Origin: Chloroflexota bacterium
GTDB taxonomy: Bacteria; Chloroflexota; Ktedonobacteria; Ktedonobacterales; Ktedonobacteraceae
DNA length: 24,584 bases
Assembly: GCA_902812455.1 (NCBI GenBank)
Contig: CADDZH010000081.1
Span: 1 to 24,584, forward strand
Reading direction: 5' to 3'
The position numbers were made by a program, and so were the translations under genes. Shown in pieces: positions 8,138 through 16,645 of the stretch (position 1 is its first letter; every line of letters starts with the position of its first letter). The notes below the pieces were generated by a model. It did not search any database and had not been told where the DNA came from. It saw only the letters and a list, made by a program, of their open reading frames with translations.

Positions 8138-10609
8138 ATGCATGAAAAAAGTATAGTTACATTAGAATATCCCAAAATTCTGGAGAGGGTGGCAAAAGAG
8201 GCTGCCTTTTCAGCGAGCAAAGAGCGGGTGATGGCGCTGGAGCCAACGCCGAACCTGGAAGAGGCGCGGCGCCGTCTTGCCTATACAACAGAGGCTTATC
8301 GCTTGCTCGAGTTGCACGCCGATGCCGGAGTGCGAGGCGCTCGCGATATTCGCGCGCTGTTGCTGCGTGCTGCGCGTGAGGGTGTGTTAAGCCCGGACGA
8401 ACTGCTGCAGGTGCTGGCGACTGCGCAAAGCGCGATCTATGTGGCCCGCCTGTTGGAGAAGCTCGACGCGGAGCAGTTCCCACTGCTGCACGAGCTGGGG
8501 GCAAACATTCCACAGCGACCGCATATAGTCCGTCGCATTGAAGAGACCATTAGCAACGAAGGCGAAGTGCTAGATACTGCCAGTCCTACGCTGCAGCGGC
8601 TGCGCTTTGAGATTCGAGGAGCGAACCAGCGCCTGCAGGAGCGACTGCGCACGCTGGTCAATGAATTTGGGCAGGCGCTGCAGGAGCATATCATCACTAT
8701 TCGCAACGATCGCTATGTGCTGCCGGTCAAAGCGGAGCACCGCAACCAGGTGCGAGGCATTGTTCACGACCAATCTGCCAGCGGCGCAACGGTCTTTATT
8801 GAGCCGATGGTGGTGGTAGAGCTAAACAATAAGCTGCGGCAACTGCAGATCGAGGAGCGGCAAGAGATAGAGCGTATCCTGCGCGTGCTTTCGCTTGAGA
8901 TCGGGCATGAGGCAGATGCGCTCAGGACGGCGGTTGAACTGCTGGCCGAATTTGACCTGCACCTGGCGAAAGCCCGCTATGGGCGTATGACACGCAGCGT
9001 TGAGCCGCGCCTGAACGATGAGGGACGCATTGAGCTGCGCAACGCGCGTCATCCCCTGCTGACCGGTAAGGTTGTGCCGATTAACTTTCACCTGGGGCGA
9101 GAGTTTTTCATGGTAGTGATTACCGGCCCGAACACAGGTGGTAAGACAGTGGCTTTGAAGACGGTTGGCCTGCTGACCTTGATGACACAGGCGGGTCTGC
9201 ACATCCCGGTGGAGGAAGGCTCAGAGATAGCTGTTTTTAAGGATGTGTTTGCGGATATTGGCGATGAGCAGAGCATCGAACAGAGCCTGAGCACGTTCTC
9301 CTCTCACATGAGCCGCATCATTGACATTTTGCGCCATATTCAGATTGAGGAGAGCAGCAAGACGCCGGAGATACGCGGGAGGTTAGCTGAGGCGCTGGTG
9401 GGCAAGCAGGAGCAGCGGGAGCAACAGCGGGCACGAGTGCTGGTGCTGCTGGACGAACTGGGCGCGGGCACCGATCCGAGCGAGGGGTCGGCGCTGGCTC
9501 GCGCTATTCTTACCTACCTGCTAGAGCATCATGTAACCACGGTTGCTACGACGCATTATTCGGAACTGAAGGCGTTTGCGCACGAACAGCCCGGGGTCGT
9601 CAATGCTTCCGTTGAGTTCGACATCGAGACGCTCTCACCGACCTACCGGCTGAGTATCGGGCTGCCAGGGAGAAGCAATGCGCTGGCAATAGCCAGCCGC
9701 CTTGGACTGGATGAGCAGATTATCGAGCAGGCTCGCGAGTTCCTGGGTAGCGCGGGCGTGCGCATGGAGAACCTGCTGGAAGGCCTGCAAAGCGAGCAGA
9801 AAGCCGTAGAGGATGAGCGCTTCCACCTGAACATGGAGCGGGCCGAGGCGGAGTACCAGCGTAAGCAGCTTGAGCAGGAGCGCCAGAAGCTGGAAGAGCA
9901 GCGCGTGAAGATTCTGAACGAGGCACGGGCGCAGGCGGCGCGTGAACTGGATGAAGTGAGAGCAGCACTGGCGAAGGTCAAAGTTGATGTGAGCCGTGGA
10001 CACGTGACTCGCGAGCGCTTAGAGGCGGATCGCCGGCGAGTGCGCAACCTCGAGGGAAAGGTCACGCCTATAGCGGAGCCACGCCGTCCAGATAAGAGCA
10101 CTGAAGAGCGGCCAGAGGAGCAGCAGGAGGGACCATTGCGCATTGGCGATACCGTGCGGGTGCTGAGTTTTGGGCAGAATGCCGAACTGCTGGGGCTGTC
10201 TCCTGATCGGAGCGAGGCAGAGGTGCAGATGGGGTCGTTGAAGGTACGGGTGAGCGTGGATAACCTGGAGCGCGTGAGTAAGCGCCAGGCCAAAGCAGAG
10301 TCGGGGGAGCGAGAACGAGTGCAAAGTGGCGTAGTATTGCCGCGGTACGAGGATCGCCCTGAGGTGGCAACACAGCTTGATATGCGTGGCTGGCGCGTTG
10401 AGGATGCCCTTGAGGAGCTGGATACGTACCTGAATGACGCGGCTATGTCGGGTATGCCTGCTGTGCGTATTGTGCATGGTAAGGGAACGGGAGCGCTGCG
10501 GGCTGCTGTGCGCGAACAACTGGCGCATCATCCCCTTGTGAAGTCATATACGCCTGCACCCCCGCAGGAAGGCGGCGATGGTGTGACCATCGTGAAGTTG
10601 AGCGCGTAA
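8138..10609 (+). CDS. mutS2: MutS2 family ATPase/endonuclease
   Basis: MutS2 proteins are homodimeric ABC-type ATPases linked to suppression of recombination and to rescue or splitting of collided ribosomes. The 823-residue protein has the MutS core and clamp helices, Walker A GPNTGGKT at 330-337, Walker B VLVLLDELGAGTDPSEGSAL, the ATTHYSELKAFA switch, a long charged coiled coil (about 530-640), a KOW-like segment (RIGDTVRVLSFG) and a C-terminal Smr nuclease domain from about 747 with LDMRGWRVEDA and HGKGTGALR. No MutS mismatch-recognition domain is present, as expected. It is about 35-40 residues longer than usual, partly from an insert before Walker B (KTPEIRGRLAEALVGKQEQR). Start ATG 8138 gives MHEKSIVTLEYPKIL, typical of the family; AGAGGG lies rather far upstream. 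Its stop is two bases from that of the convergent ecfT. Confidence 0.97.
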   Translation: MHEKSIVTLEYPKILERVAKEAAFSASKERVMALEPTPNLEEARRRLAYTTEAYRLLELHADAGVRGARDIRALLLRAAREGVLSPDELLQVLATAQSAIYVARLLEKLDAEQFPLLHELGANIPQRPHIVRRIEETISNEGEVLDTASPTLQRLRFEIRGANQRLQERLRTLVNEFGQALQEHIITIRNDRYVLPVKAEHRNQVRGIVHDQSASGATVFIEPMVVVELNNKLRQLQIEERQEIERILRVLSLEIGHEADALRTAVELLAEFDLHLAKARYGRMTRSVEPRLNDEGRIELRNARHPLLTGKVVPINFHLGREFFMVVITGPNTGGKTVALKTVGLLTLMTQAGLHIPVEEGSEIAVFKDVFADIGDEQSIEQSLSTFSSHMSRIIDILRHIQIEESSKTPEIRGRLAEALVGKQEQREQQRARVLVLLDELGAGTDPSEGSALARAILTYLLEHHVTTVATTHYSELKAFAHEQPGVVNASVEFDIETLSPTYRLSIGLPGRSNALAIASRLGLDEQIIEQAREFLGSAGVRMENLLEGLQSEQKAVEDERFHLNMERAEAEYQRKQLEQERQKLEEQRVKILNEARAQAARELDEVRAALAKVKVDVSRGHVTRERLEADRRRVRNLEGKVTPIAEPRRPDKSTEERPEEQQEGPLRIGDTVRVLSFGQNAELLGLSPDRSEAEVQMGSLKVRVSVDNLERVSKRQAKAESGERERVQSGVVLPRYEDRPEVATQLDMRGWRVEDALEELDTYLNDAAMSGMPAVRIVHGKGTGALRAAVREQLAHHPLVKSYTPAPPQEGGDGVTIVKLSA

Positions 10610-10611
10610 GG

Positions 10612-11649
10612 CTATAGCAGCAGCGCCCCTACCGTTAGGACTAGAACGGTACCCAGCGTAATGTAATCGACCATGTGGAGCGAGGTTTCGTGCAGGTAGG
10701 TCTGGCGGCCTTCGACCTGGTAGCCGCGAGCTTCGAGGGCCGTTGCCAGGTCGGAGGCGCGGCGCAGGACGCCCTGGAGGAAGGGGACGAAGAGAGCGAT
10801 CATGCTCTGCACGCGCTCGCGTATTGTCCCGTGGGCATAATCTGCGCCGCGTGAGGTCTGGGCCTTGAGCAGCAGCTCTAGCTCTTCAAAGAGCGTGGGG
10901 ATGAAGCGCAGTGCAATGAGCATCATCAGCGCAAATTCATCGACGGGTAATCTGAGCCGGCGTAGGGGTGCAAGCAGCCTGCTCGTGCCCTCAATCAGGG
11001 CGATGGGCGTAGTGGTCATGGTTAAGAGCAGCGAGCAGGTATAGAGCACGAGAAAGACGGTAAACAGCGTCACTTCCGACCATACGCCGGTATCGGTAAT
11101 CACGAAAGGCCCGGCAGGGAAGGTTCTAGCCGGGGGAATGTTGCGGATGAACCAGAGGGTTAACAGCGCGACAATGGTGAGAAGGGAAAACCATATTCTC
11201 AGTCGCTTGAATACCCGGCGCTGCATCACCTGATGTAGTCCCTCGATGGGGAGCAGCGACAAGGCGATGAAGATGAGCAGTAGTATGCCGTAGATATAGA
11301 TGGCCCAGCGCACGAATCCGAATGAGATGGCAAAAGGGCCAATCGGGTACAATGGTTTTGAGCCACTATCGGCGACGGTGAACAGGACGGGAATAGCTGC
11401 AATGAGAGTGAAGAGGAGAAGTAGCCTTATTCTCAACCAGAACTGGCCTATTGAAATGCCGGAGAGTGCTATGCCAAGTAATACAAGGATTGCCAGGACG
11501 ATGTATGGCGCGAAGTGCCAGGGGTTACGGTTGGCATGGGTCAGGCAGGCGGCGAACCAGACCACGAGCAGGAGTTTTGTCCTGGCCTGCAAGCGATGTA
11601 AGAAGCTTTTGCCTGGAAAATAGATGCCTAATGGGATGTTACGCAGCAT
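10612..11649 (-). CDS. ecfT: ECF transporter transmembrane T component
   Basis: EcfT couples the two EcfA ATPases to a substrate-binding S component in the membrane. Signs: LHRLQARTKLL near residues 17-27 (typical LHRLDPRTKL), several membrane segments, and the two Ala-Arg-Gly-type coupling motifs SRGADY (266-271) and EARGY (306-310) near the C-terminus. At 345 residues it exceeds the usual ~265; the extra length lies around 95-190, which adds a loop and more hydrophobic segments. ATG 11649 is preceded by TAGGAA at a workable distance. It lies 400 bases downstream of ecfA2 on the same strand, separated by a repeat array, so it may need its own promoter or read-through. Confidence 0.93.
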   Translation of the reverse strand: MLRNIPLGIYFPGKSFLHRLQARTKLLLVVWFAACLTHANRNPWHFAPYIVLAILVLLGIALSGISIGQFWLRIRLLLLFTLIAAIPVLFTVADSGSKPLYPIGPFAISFGFVRWAIYIYGILLLIFIALSLLPIEGLHQVMQRRVFKRLRIWFSLLTIVALLTLWFIRNIPPARTFPAGPFVITDTGVWSEVTLFTVFLVLYTCSLLLTMTTTPIALIEGTSRLLAPLRRLRLPVDEFALMMLIALRFIPTLFEELELLLKAQTSRGADYAHGTIRERVQSMIALFVPFLQGVLRRASDLATALEARGYQVEGRQTYLHETSLHMVDYITLGTVLVLTVGALLL

Positions 11650-11710
11650 ATTTTTTCCTAATTGCGTTTATGATTGTGATTGACAAATTATGGATTCTAA
11701 GGGATGTCAT

Positions 11711-12015
11711 CCTGAGCCCATTCGCTTCGCTCAGGGGAAACTCCGCGAAGGGTCTCCAGCGATCGGCAGCGGATGTTTCGCTGCGCTCAACATGACATGG
11801 GTGGGCAGCGGATGTTTCGCTGCGCTCAACATGACATGGGCGGGCAGCGGATGTTTCCCCTTCACTTCGTTCAGGGCTTCGGCTCACGCGCTCAACATGA
11901 CATGGGTGGGCAGCGGATGTTTCCCCTTCCCCTTCACGGCGTTCAGGGCTTTGGCTCACGCGCTCAGCATGACATGGGCGGGCAGCGGATGTTTCGCTGC
12001 GCTCAACATGACATG
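11711..12015. repeat. Tandem dispersed-repeat array (39-bp unit) between ecfA2 and ecfT
   Basis: Units beginning GGCAGCGGATGTTTCGCTGC and ending in CAACATGACATGGG start at 11765, 11804, 11843, 11909 and 11981. The first two steps are exactly 39 bases; units 3 and 4 carry insertions containing TTCAGGGCTTxGGCTCACG. The leading part 11711-11764 (CCTGAGCCCATTCGCTTCGC...) is nearly identical to 17596-17660. In translation the unit gives CHVERSETSAA, a common spurious translation of this bacterial repeat type. It fills the 400-base space inside the ECF locus. Confidence 0.9.
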
Positions 12016-12051
12016 ATTGGGTGATTCCGTTTATCTCCATTATTGTGCCTC

Positions 12052-12936
12052 TTAAGAATGGTATTCATGCAATGGCGCTGTGGGCTGTTCTCTAGCTATC
12101 AGGGCGGCGATGGCCTCGTCGAGTGTGAGTACGTCTTCGGGAAGGGGTAAACCTCGCCTGCGCAGTAAAGAGAGCAGCTCGCTCAGGGGAGGTTCGGCCA
12201 GGCCCCACGTGCGCAGTAATGTTCCTTGCGTGAAAACGCTGCGTGGTGTTCCCTGCATGACCAGGCATCCATCATGTAAGACAAACAGCCAGTCTGCCAG
12301 GGCTGCTACCTCGGCCATATCATGCGAGACCAGGATGATCGTAACGCCCTGTTCCTGCTGCACACGACGCAGGTAGTGGTAGAACTCGGCGCGGCCATCA
12401 GCATCCAGGCCGGTGGTTGGTTCGTCGAGTATGAGCACGTCCGGTGTCATTGCGAGCACTCCGGCCAGGGCAACACGTCTCATCTGCCCCCCGCTGAGTT
12501 CAAATGGGGAGCGCCAGGCAAAGTCGCGAGGAGGCAATCCCACCGTTTCTAACGCTTTGAGTACGCGCATTCTCACCTCGCGCTTGCTCAGTTTCATACG
12601 CCGGGGACCAAAGGCCACATCAGCATAGACGGTGTGTTCGAATAGCTGCATTTCGGGAAACTGGAAGAGCATGCCTACACGCCGGCGCAGCGCATGTAGA
12701 TCTACTTTCTTGTCGCTGACATCGAGGCCATCGACAATCACAGTGCCGGAGGTTGGACGAAGCAGCCCATTGAAGTGCTGGACAAGCGTCGATTTGCCGG
12801 AACCGGTGATGCCGATGATGGCGACACAACTGCCGCGCTCAATTTGCAGATTGATATCGACCAGGGCAGCTTTCTCTACAGGGCCAGATTGATAGGTATG
12901 GCAAAGGTTGTGGGTGATAATGATCGGACTGCTCAC
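12052..12936 (-). CDS. ecfA2: ECF transporter ATP-binding subunit EcfA2
   Basis: ATPase of an energy-coupling-factor importer. The 294-residue protein has Walker A GITGSGKST (42-50), the FQFPEMQLFE Q-loop segment (91-100) characteristic of the A2 (A') subunit, signature LSGGQMRR (147-154), Walker [13 protein letters not shown] and H-loop LVSHDM. The start is a GTG at 12936 sharing four bases (GTGA) with the ecfA1 stop; GGGGAG lies about eight bases upstream. Translational coupling with ecfA1 is therefore very likely. It should pair with EcfA1 as a heterodimer on EcfT. Confidence 0.95.
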   Translation of the reverse strand: MSSPIIITHNLCHTYQSGPVEKAALVDINLQIERGSCVAIIGITGSGKSTLVQHFNGLLRPTSGTVIVDGLDVSDKKVDLHALRRRVGMLFQFPEMQLFEHTVYADVAFGPRRMKLSKREVRMRVLKALETVGLPPRDFAWRSPFELSGGQMRRVALAGVLAMTPDVLILDEPTTGLDADGRAEFYHYLRRVQQEQGVTIILVSHDMAEVAALADWLFVLHDGCLVMQGTPRSVFTQGTLLRTWGLAEPPLSELLSLLRRRGLPLPEDVLTLDEAIAALIAREQPTAPLHEYHS

Positions 12937-13793
12937 GGCATGATCTCCCCTGCAATGGCTTCCACCGTCAGGGCCTCTTGCGAGATAGGAAAGCCGGCAG
13001 CGCGCAAGCGATCGGCCAGCTCGATAGATTCAGGAATGGCCAGTTTTAGCCTGCGCAGTCGTTCCAGGTCGCTGAAAATGACCGCTGGCGTTCCCTCCAT
13101 TGCAATGCGACCTTGCTCCATAATGATAATTCTGCCGGCCAGAGCTGCTTCTTCGAGCATGTGGGTGACGTGAATGATGGTCAGGCCGTATGCCTGGTTC
13201 AGGTGATGAAGCAAGGCCACGATTTCCTGGCGTGAAAGCGGATCGAGTTGCGCTGTGGCTTCGTCTGCAATGATACATTGAGGGCGCAATGCCAGCGCTC
13301 CGGCAATGGCCAGGCGTTGTCGCTGGCCGCCTGAGAGGCTGTTGGGCGGGCGATTGCGCAAGTCGGTAATACCAACTGCAGCCATAGCATACTCTACGCG
13401 CTCCTGGATAAGTGCGGGAGGGAAGCCGCGGACAGTCAAGGCCCAGGCGACATCATCTTCAACGACGGTGGCAATGATCTGGTTATCGGGGTTCTGGAAG
13501 ATCATGCCCACGCTATCACGTATCTTGCGATGGTTCGCGGCATTGCTCGTATCGAGTCCTGCCACAATAACATGGCCTTGATCTGGAATAAGCAGGGCGT
13601 TACAATGGCGGGCCAGCGTCGATTTGCCGCTGCCGTTATGCCCGAGGATGACCAGGTATTCTCCTTGCTGCACCTGTAAACTCACGTCTTGCAGGGCCAG
13701 GACGGGTTCGGTGGTGCTGTTGCCGAGCTGGTGCCCTGGATAGGTATAGCTAATGTGCTGTATGTCAATCAGCGGCGAGGGAAATGCATTCAT
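12933..13793 (-). CDS. ecfA1: ECF transporter ATP-binding subunit EcfA1
   Basis: The partner ATPase, 286 residues: Walker A GHNGSGKST (51-59), Q-loop IFQNPDNQ (98-105, the A1-type FQNPDNQ), signature LSGGQRQR (153-160), Walker B CIIADEATAQLD and H-loop HVTHMLEE. I chose ATG 13793 (MNAFPSPLIDI), which overlaps the preceding gene's stop by four bases (ATGA) and has AAAGG nearby. The open frame extends another 81 codons upstream, but that part overlaps the upstream gene and has no ABC-like sequence. Middle gene of a tightly coupled trio. Confidence 0.95.
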   Translation of the reverse strand: MNAFPSPLIDIQHISYTYPGHQLGNSTTEPVLALQDVSLQVQQGEYLVILGHNGSGKSTLARHCNALLIPDQGHVIVAGLDTSNAANHRKIRDSVGMIFQNPDNQIIATVVEDDVAWALTVRGFPPALIQERVEYAMAAVGITDLRNRPPNSLSGGQRQRLAIAGALALRPQCIIADEATAQLDPLSRQEIVALLHHLNQAYGLTIIHVTHMLEEAALAGRIIIMEQGRIAMEGTPAVIFSDLERLRRLKLAIPESIELADRLRAAGFPISQEALTVEAIAGEIMP

Positions 13794-14599
13794 GGATTGA
13801 CCTTTTGCCTCCCAAGCCCCATATTCTGCTTGCGGATTTCTATGATAATTGTGCGTATGGCCCAGCTCTTGCCGAGGCCCAGCGCGAGGGCAAGCCGGAG
13901 GAGCAGGTGAACGAACCACTGGAGCATTCTGTTGAGCAGGCCATCCGGGAAGGGGCGAACATCGTATCCGAGCAGGCGCACCAGGAATGTTGTTATATAG
14001 TAGACGACGATCACGAGCGGGCAGGCAAAAACCCAATCACCTGCGTACAGCAAGGCGGGCCAGTAGGCCAGTGTCAGGTCTGCGAAGTGCCGGGCCGCAG
14101 GGTACGTGCTGTGCCACCATTGAGCCAGTCCGAGCTGTGGTGTGAGAGCATTGAGCAGGGAGAAGGCTCCAATATATGAAGCGCGAAAGCCTTGAAGAAG
14201 GGAAGCCAGGAAAACCGGCCCTAGAAGCAGGATTGTGAACAGTGTAAACAGGAAGATGCCCAGTGAACTGCCGGTAGTTCCAAGTAAGATGAGTGGGAGA
14301 TAATGCAGGCGATATTTCATTGTCACGCCCAGGAATAGCCCTGCTCCACATTCGAGGAGCAGGAGGGATGATGAGCCGAAGCCGGATATGATGCCAACCA
14401 GGAAGACGGCGACGCACAGGCTCATGAGGCCGGTATAGAAGCTGCGCCTCAGCACCAGGATGGTAAATACGACGGGAACAAGCAGCGCGAAATAGCCTCC
14501 CACAAAGGGGAGATACTTGAAGCAGAGCTGGAAAACGACGGCGATATCGGCCATCAGGGCGCCTTCGGCGATTTCGATTGCGCTCAGTTTACGAAACAA
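13790..14599 (-). CDS. Integral membrane protein, probable ECF S component (DUF2232-like)
   Basis: A 269-residue, highly hydrophobic protein with about six membrane segments. The opening IAEGALMADIAVVFQL, then a LPFVGGYFALLVPVVFTILVLRR segment read in two helices, resembles DUF2232/YybS-like proteins that are considered S-component-like. Position first in an operon with ecfA1 and ecfA2 supports a role as the substrate-binding subunit; no signature reveals the substrate. The start is a TTG at 14599 with a strong ribosome-binding site (AAAGGAG, six bases before it); no ATG fits as well. The C-terminus after about 240 is basic and probably cytoplasmic. No vitamin riboswitch was recognised upstream. 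Confidence 0.75.
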   Translation of the reverse strand: MFRKLSAIEIAEGALMADIAVVFQLCFKYLPFVGGYFALLVPVVFTILVLRRSFYTGLMSLCVAVFLVGIISGFGSSSLLLLECGAGLFLGVTMKYRLHYLPLILLGTTGSSLGIFLFTLFTILLLGPVFLASLLQGFRASYIGAFSLLNALTPQLGLAQWWHSTYPAARHFADLTLAYWPALLYAGDWVFACPLVIVVYYITTFLVRLLGYDVRPFPDGLLNRMLQWFVHLLLRLALALGLGKSWAIRTIIIEIRKQNMGLGRQKVNP

Positions 14600-15298
14600 T
14601 GGTGTCTCCTTTGGCCCCCCGATGACCTGGCTCGCGATGACCTGGCCCTCCCAAGGGAGGCCACGACATAGTGCCTGTCAATTGAGGGATAACAACTTGA
14701 TATGGTGGCATTCTTCATGCAATGCATTGTAGCGTCTTATTAGCAAACTCACAAGCCCTTGTAGCTCTCCATCCTTCCGAGTGAACTGCAGAAGCCGATA
14801 ATGAAATTTAACAAGCAAGATCGGTAATACACACAAGCCAGACGGGCGACTATAAAGGCCCACCACTCCGCTCCACAACCACCCTCGCCCCTACGGGCTA
14901 CGCGATCGTTTTCTCATTACCGAATTTGATCGGCAAAATTCATTATCGGCTCTTCCTCGGCAATCACCTCAAAGGAGGGCGCGTCGCCCTTGTAGTTTGT
15001 ATGGCCTGCGTATTATGCTTGTGCTCTTTTCATTGTACAGGATGTCTCTATTTGGAGGCACGCACCTGAGTGCAGGAGAAGGATGGACAGGGGTGCATGC
15101 TTTTATGCACTTGAGGTTATGCGATATTTTGCCTAGTTGTTGCTGATCTTGCCGTGAATCGTGTTATCTTTAGTGTAGAGTCGAAGGGTTGAGATAGATC
15201 GATACGGGGCGCGATAAATCGGGTTCCACGATAAATCGGGAACCTACGGGCTGTGGGTGTTCGTCTATATTTAGTAAAACAAGGAGGAGAAGGCAGCT
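14600..15298. other. Intergenic space between the S-component gene and mscL
   Basis: No gene supported. A hairpin TGGCCCTCCC-AA-GGGAGGCCA lies at 14643-14663 in the S-component leader, after a repeated GATGACCTGGC (14621, 14637). A TTGACA on the minus strand (14681-14676) lacks a matching -10. A fragment CACCCTCGCCCCTACGGG is at about 14881-14898. A GATAAATCGG hairpin pair with AACCTACGGG tail (15205-15250) precedes mscL. The stretch 14690-14870 and 14900-15180 shows nothing I can name. Confidence 0.5.
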
Positions 15299-15787
15299 AT
15301 GGCTTTTTGGAGAGATCCAACGGTGCAAAAGGTAGAAAACCGTGCGACGGGCGTATTGAGTGATTTTGAGAAGTTCATCTTGCGAGGCAACGTGGTTGAC
15401 CTAGCGGTTGGTATCATTATAGGTGCGGCATTTAACTCGGTTGTTCAGGCTCTGGTGAGCGATGTCATTACCCCGCTCATTCCCGGCAATGGGAAAGTCA
15501 GTTTATCGACTTTAGCCCTTAAGGTTTTCTACACAGGAGGAAGCATTCAGCTAGGAACCTTCATCAATGCGATAATTGCTTTTTTGCTTATCGCAGCAGT
15601 TGTGTTTTTTCTTGTGGTGAAACCGGTCAATGCATTGATGGAGCTGCACAGGCCGAAGGTGGCAGAGGCTCCAACCACCCGTGAATGCCCGTTTTGCCTG
15701 AGCACTATTCCGCTTAAAGCTACCCGTTGTGCCTATTGCACATCTCAACTCCTGCCAGTTGAGCAGACGCAGGCGCCGCAGCAGTAA
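15299..15787 (+). CDS. mscL: Large-conductance mechanosensitive channel with C-terminal zinc ribbon
   Basis: MscL opens under membrane tension to release solutes on osmotic downshock. The 162-residue protein shows the conserved start of TM1, FILRGNVVDLAVGIIIGAAF (26-45), the DVITPLI segment (55-61) and TM2 at about 86-107, ending KPVNAL. After TM2 the usual short cytoplasmic helix is followed by a four-cysteine ribbon (Cys130, Cys133, Cys144, Cys147) and a Gln/Pro tail, making it longer than the common 130-150 residues. ATG 15299 is preceded by AAGGAGGAGAAGG. Alone on its strand between repeat spaces. Confidence 0.96.
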   Translation: MAFWRDPTVQKVENRATGVLSDFEKFILRGNVVDLAVGIIIGAAFNSVVQALVSDVITPLIPGNGKVSLSTLALKVFYTGGSIQLGTFINAIIAFLLIAAVVFFLVVKPVNALMELHRPKVAEAPTTRECPFCLSTIPLKATRCAYCTSQLLPVEQTQAPQQ

Positions 15788-16081
15788 TCAATCCTACGAT
15801 GCTTGCATGAGAGGATGGGCTGCGATATACTGCAAAGCGGGATACGTGGAGTGCCTAATGGCCCAAAATCAAATCTATGCAAATGGTGGGCGAAGGGGCG
15901 CGAGGACAAGCACAAGGCCCCCACACCGCAGCCTCACCACCCCTTGTCCCTACAGGGACGAGCCGGTTAAGAGGTGGGTTCATGGGAAAAACCTACCCTT
16001 GTGAGCCAGCCTGAATGCTGTGCGCTAACAGGAAGCTGGCCAGGGAGAGGTGCGCGAGCCTGGTTGCCCTGATGTGTTAGC
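15788..16081. repeat. Composite repeat in the mscL-apt space
   Basis: From about 15889 to 16010 the sequence GGGGCGCGAGGACAAGCAC... CCCTTGTCCCTACAGGG, then GACGAGCCGGTTAAGAGG... AAAACCTACCCTTGT matches the blocks at 4615-4845 and 23531-23596, so it is a dispersed composite element. The rest of the space shows no gene. Confidence 0.7.
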
Positions 16082-16087
16082 TATAAT
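16082..16087 (+). promoter_or_regulatory. Candidate -10 box of apt
   Basis: A perfect TATAAT lies 22 bases before the apt ATG, just ahead of the AGAGGAGA ribosome-binding site. A TTGCCC lies only 12 bases upstream of it, too near for a normal -35. Confidence 0.3.
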
Positions 16088-16108
16088 GGAATAGAGGAGA
16101 AAACATCA

Positions 16109-16642
16109 ATGTCATCAACTTCTGAATCATTACACCTGGAAGACTGGATTCGAGATGTTCCAGATTTTCCCCAGAGGGGCGTGCTTTTCAAGGATATTAC
16201 GCCCCTCTTGCAAGATGCAGTGGCCTTTCGGACTGCCCTGGATCGTTTAGCTGCTCATTATGCCGGCGCTGGTATTGAAACGGTTGTCGGTGTGGAGTCA
16301 CGAGGCTTTATTTTTGGCGCGCCGCTGGCATACCTCTTAAACTGTGGTTTTGTGCCCGTGCGCAAGTTCGGAAAACTGCCGTCGCAGACGGTGACTGTAG
16401 AATATGCGCTAGAGTACGGGACGAACGTAGTGGAGATGCATACGGACGCGATCCGGCCTGGAGAACGCATCTTGATTGTGGATGATCTGCTGGCGACGGG
16501 GGGGACGGTCTCGGCAGCAATGGAGCTGGTGGAAAAGCTGGGCGGCCATATCGCCGGGATAGCCTTTTTAGTAGAGTTGACGTTCTTGAAGGGGCGCGAA
16601 CGGCTCAAAGGGCATGATGTCTTTGCGCTTATTAAGTATTGA
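16109..16642 (+). CDS. apt: Adenine phosphoribosyltransferase
   Basis: Purine-salvage enzyme converting adenine and PRPP to AMP and pyrophosphate. The 177-residue length is standard. Visible: PDFPQRGVLFKDITPLL (18-34), ESRGFIFG (63-70), the VRKFGKLP loop (84-91) and the PRPP-binding motif ILIVDDLLATGGT (121-133). ATG 16109 follows AGAGGAGA at a workable distance. The stop is three bases from the stop of the convergent nitroreductase, leaving no space for a private terminator. Confidence 0.97.
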   Translation: MSSTSESLHLEDWIRDVPDFPQRGVLFKDITPLLQDAVAFRTALDRLAAHYAGAGIETVVGVESRGFIFGAPLAYLLNCGFVPVRKFGKLPSQTVTVEYALEYGTNVVEMHTDAIRPGERILIVDDLLATGGTVSAAMELVEKLGGHIAGIAFLVELTFLKGRERLKGHDVFALIKY

Positions 16643-16645
16643 TTC

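Noticed and set aside
9643..10293. 216-codon Ser/Arg-rich frame antisense to mutS2
   Set aside because: Composition reflects the complement of a Glu/Arg-rich coiled coil; no protein-like pattern.
11765..12015. Possible CRISPR array
   Set aside because: Units are directly adjacent without unique spacers, are imperfect, and match dispersed copies at 17640 and 24545; no cas genes nearby.
11639..12040. Open frames on both strands across the tandem repeat (translations with CHVERSETSAA or GSGCFAALNMT)
   Set aside because: They are translations of the dispersed repeat array, repeat with the DNA unit, and lack ribosome-binding sites.
13794..14036. 81-codon N-terminal extension of ecfA1
   Set aside because: Out-of-frame overlap with the S-component gene; the ATG at 13793 with 4-base overlap explains the start.
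14600..14700. Vitamin riboswitch upstream of the ECF operon
   Set aside because: Looked for cobalamin, TPP and FMN landmark sequences and saw none; only a short hairpin is present.
14678..14878. 66-codon minus-strand frame in the S-component/mscL space
   Set aside because: No ribosome-binding site or recognisable domain, and the start lies next to a repeat fragment; could be a remnant but not supportable.
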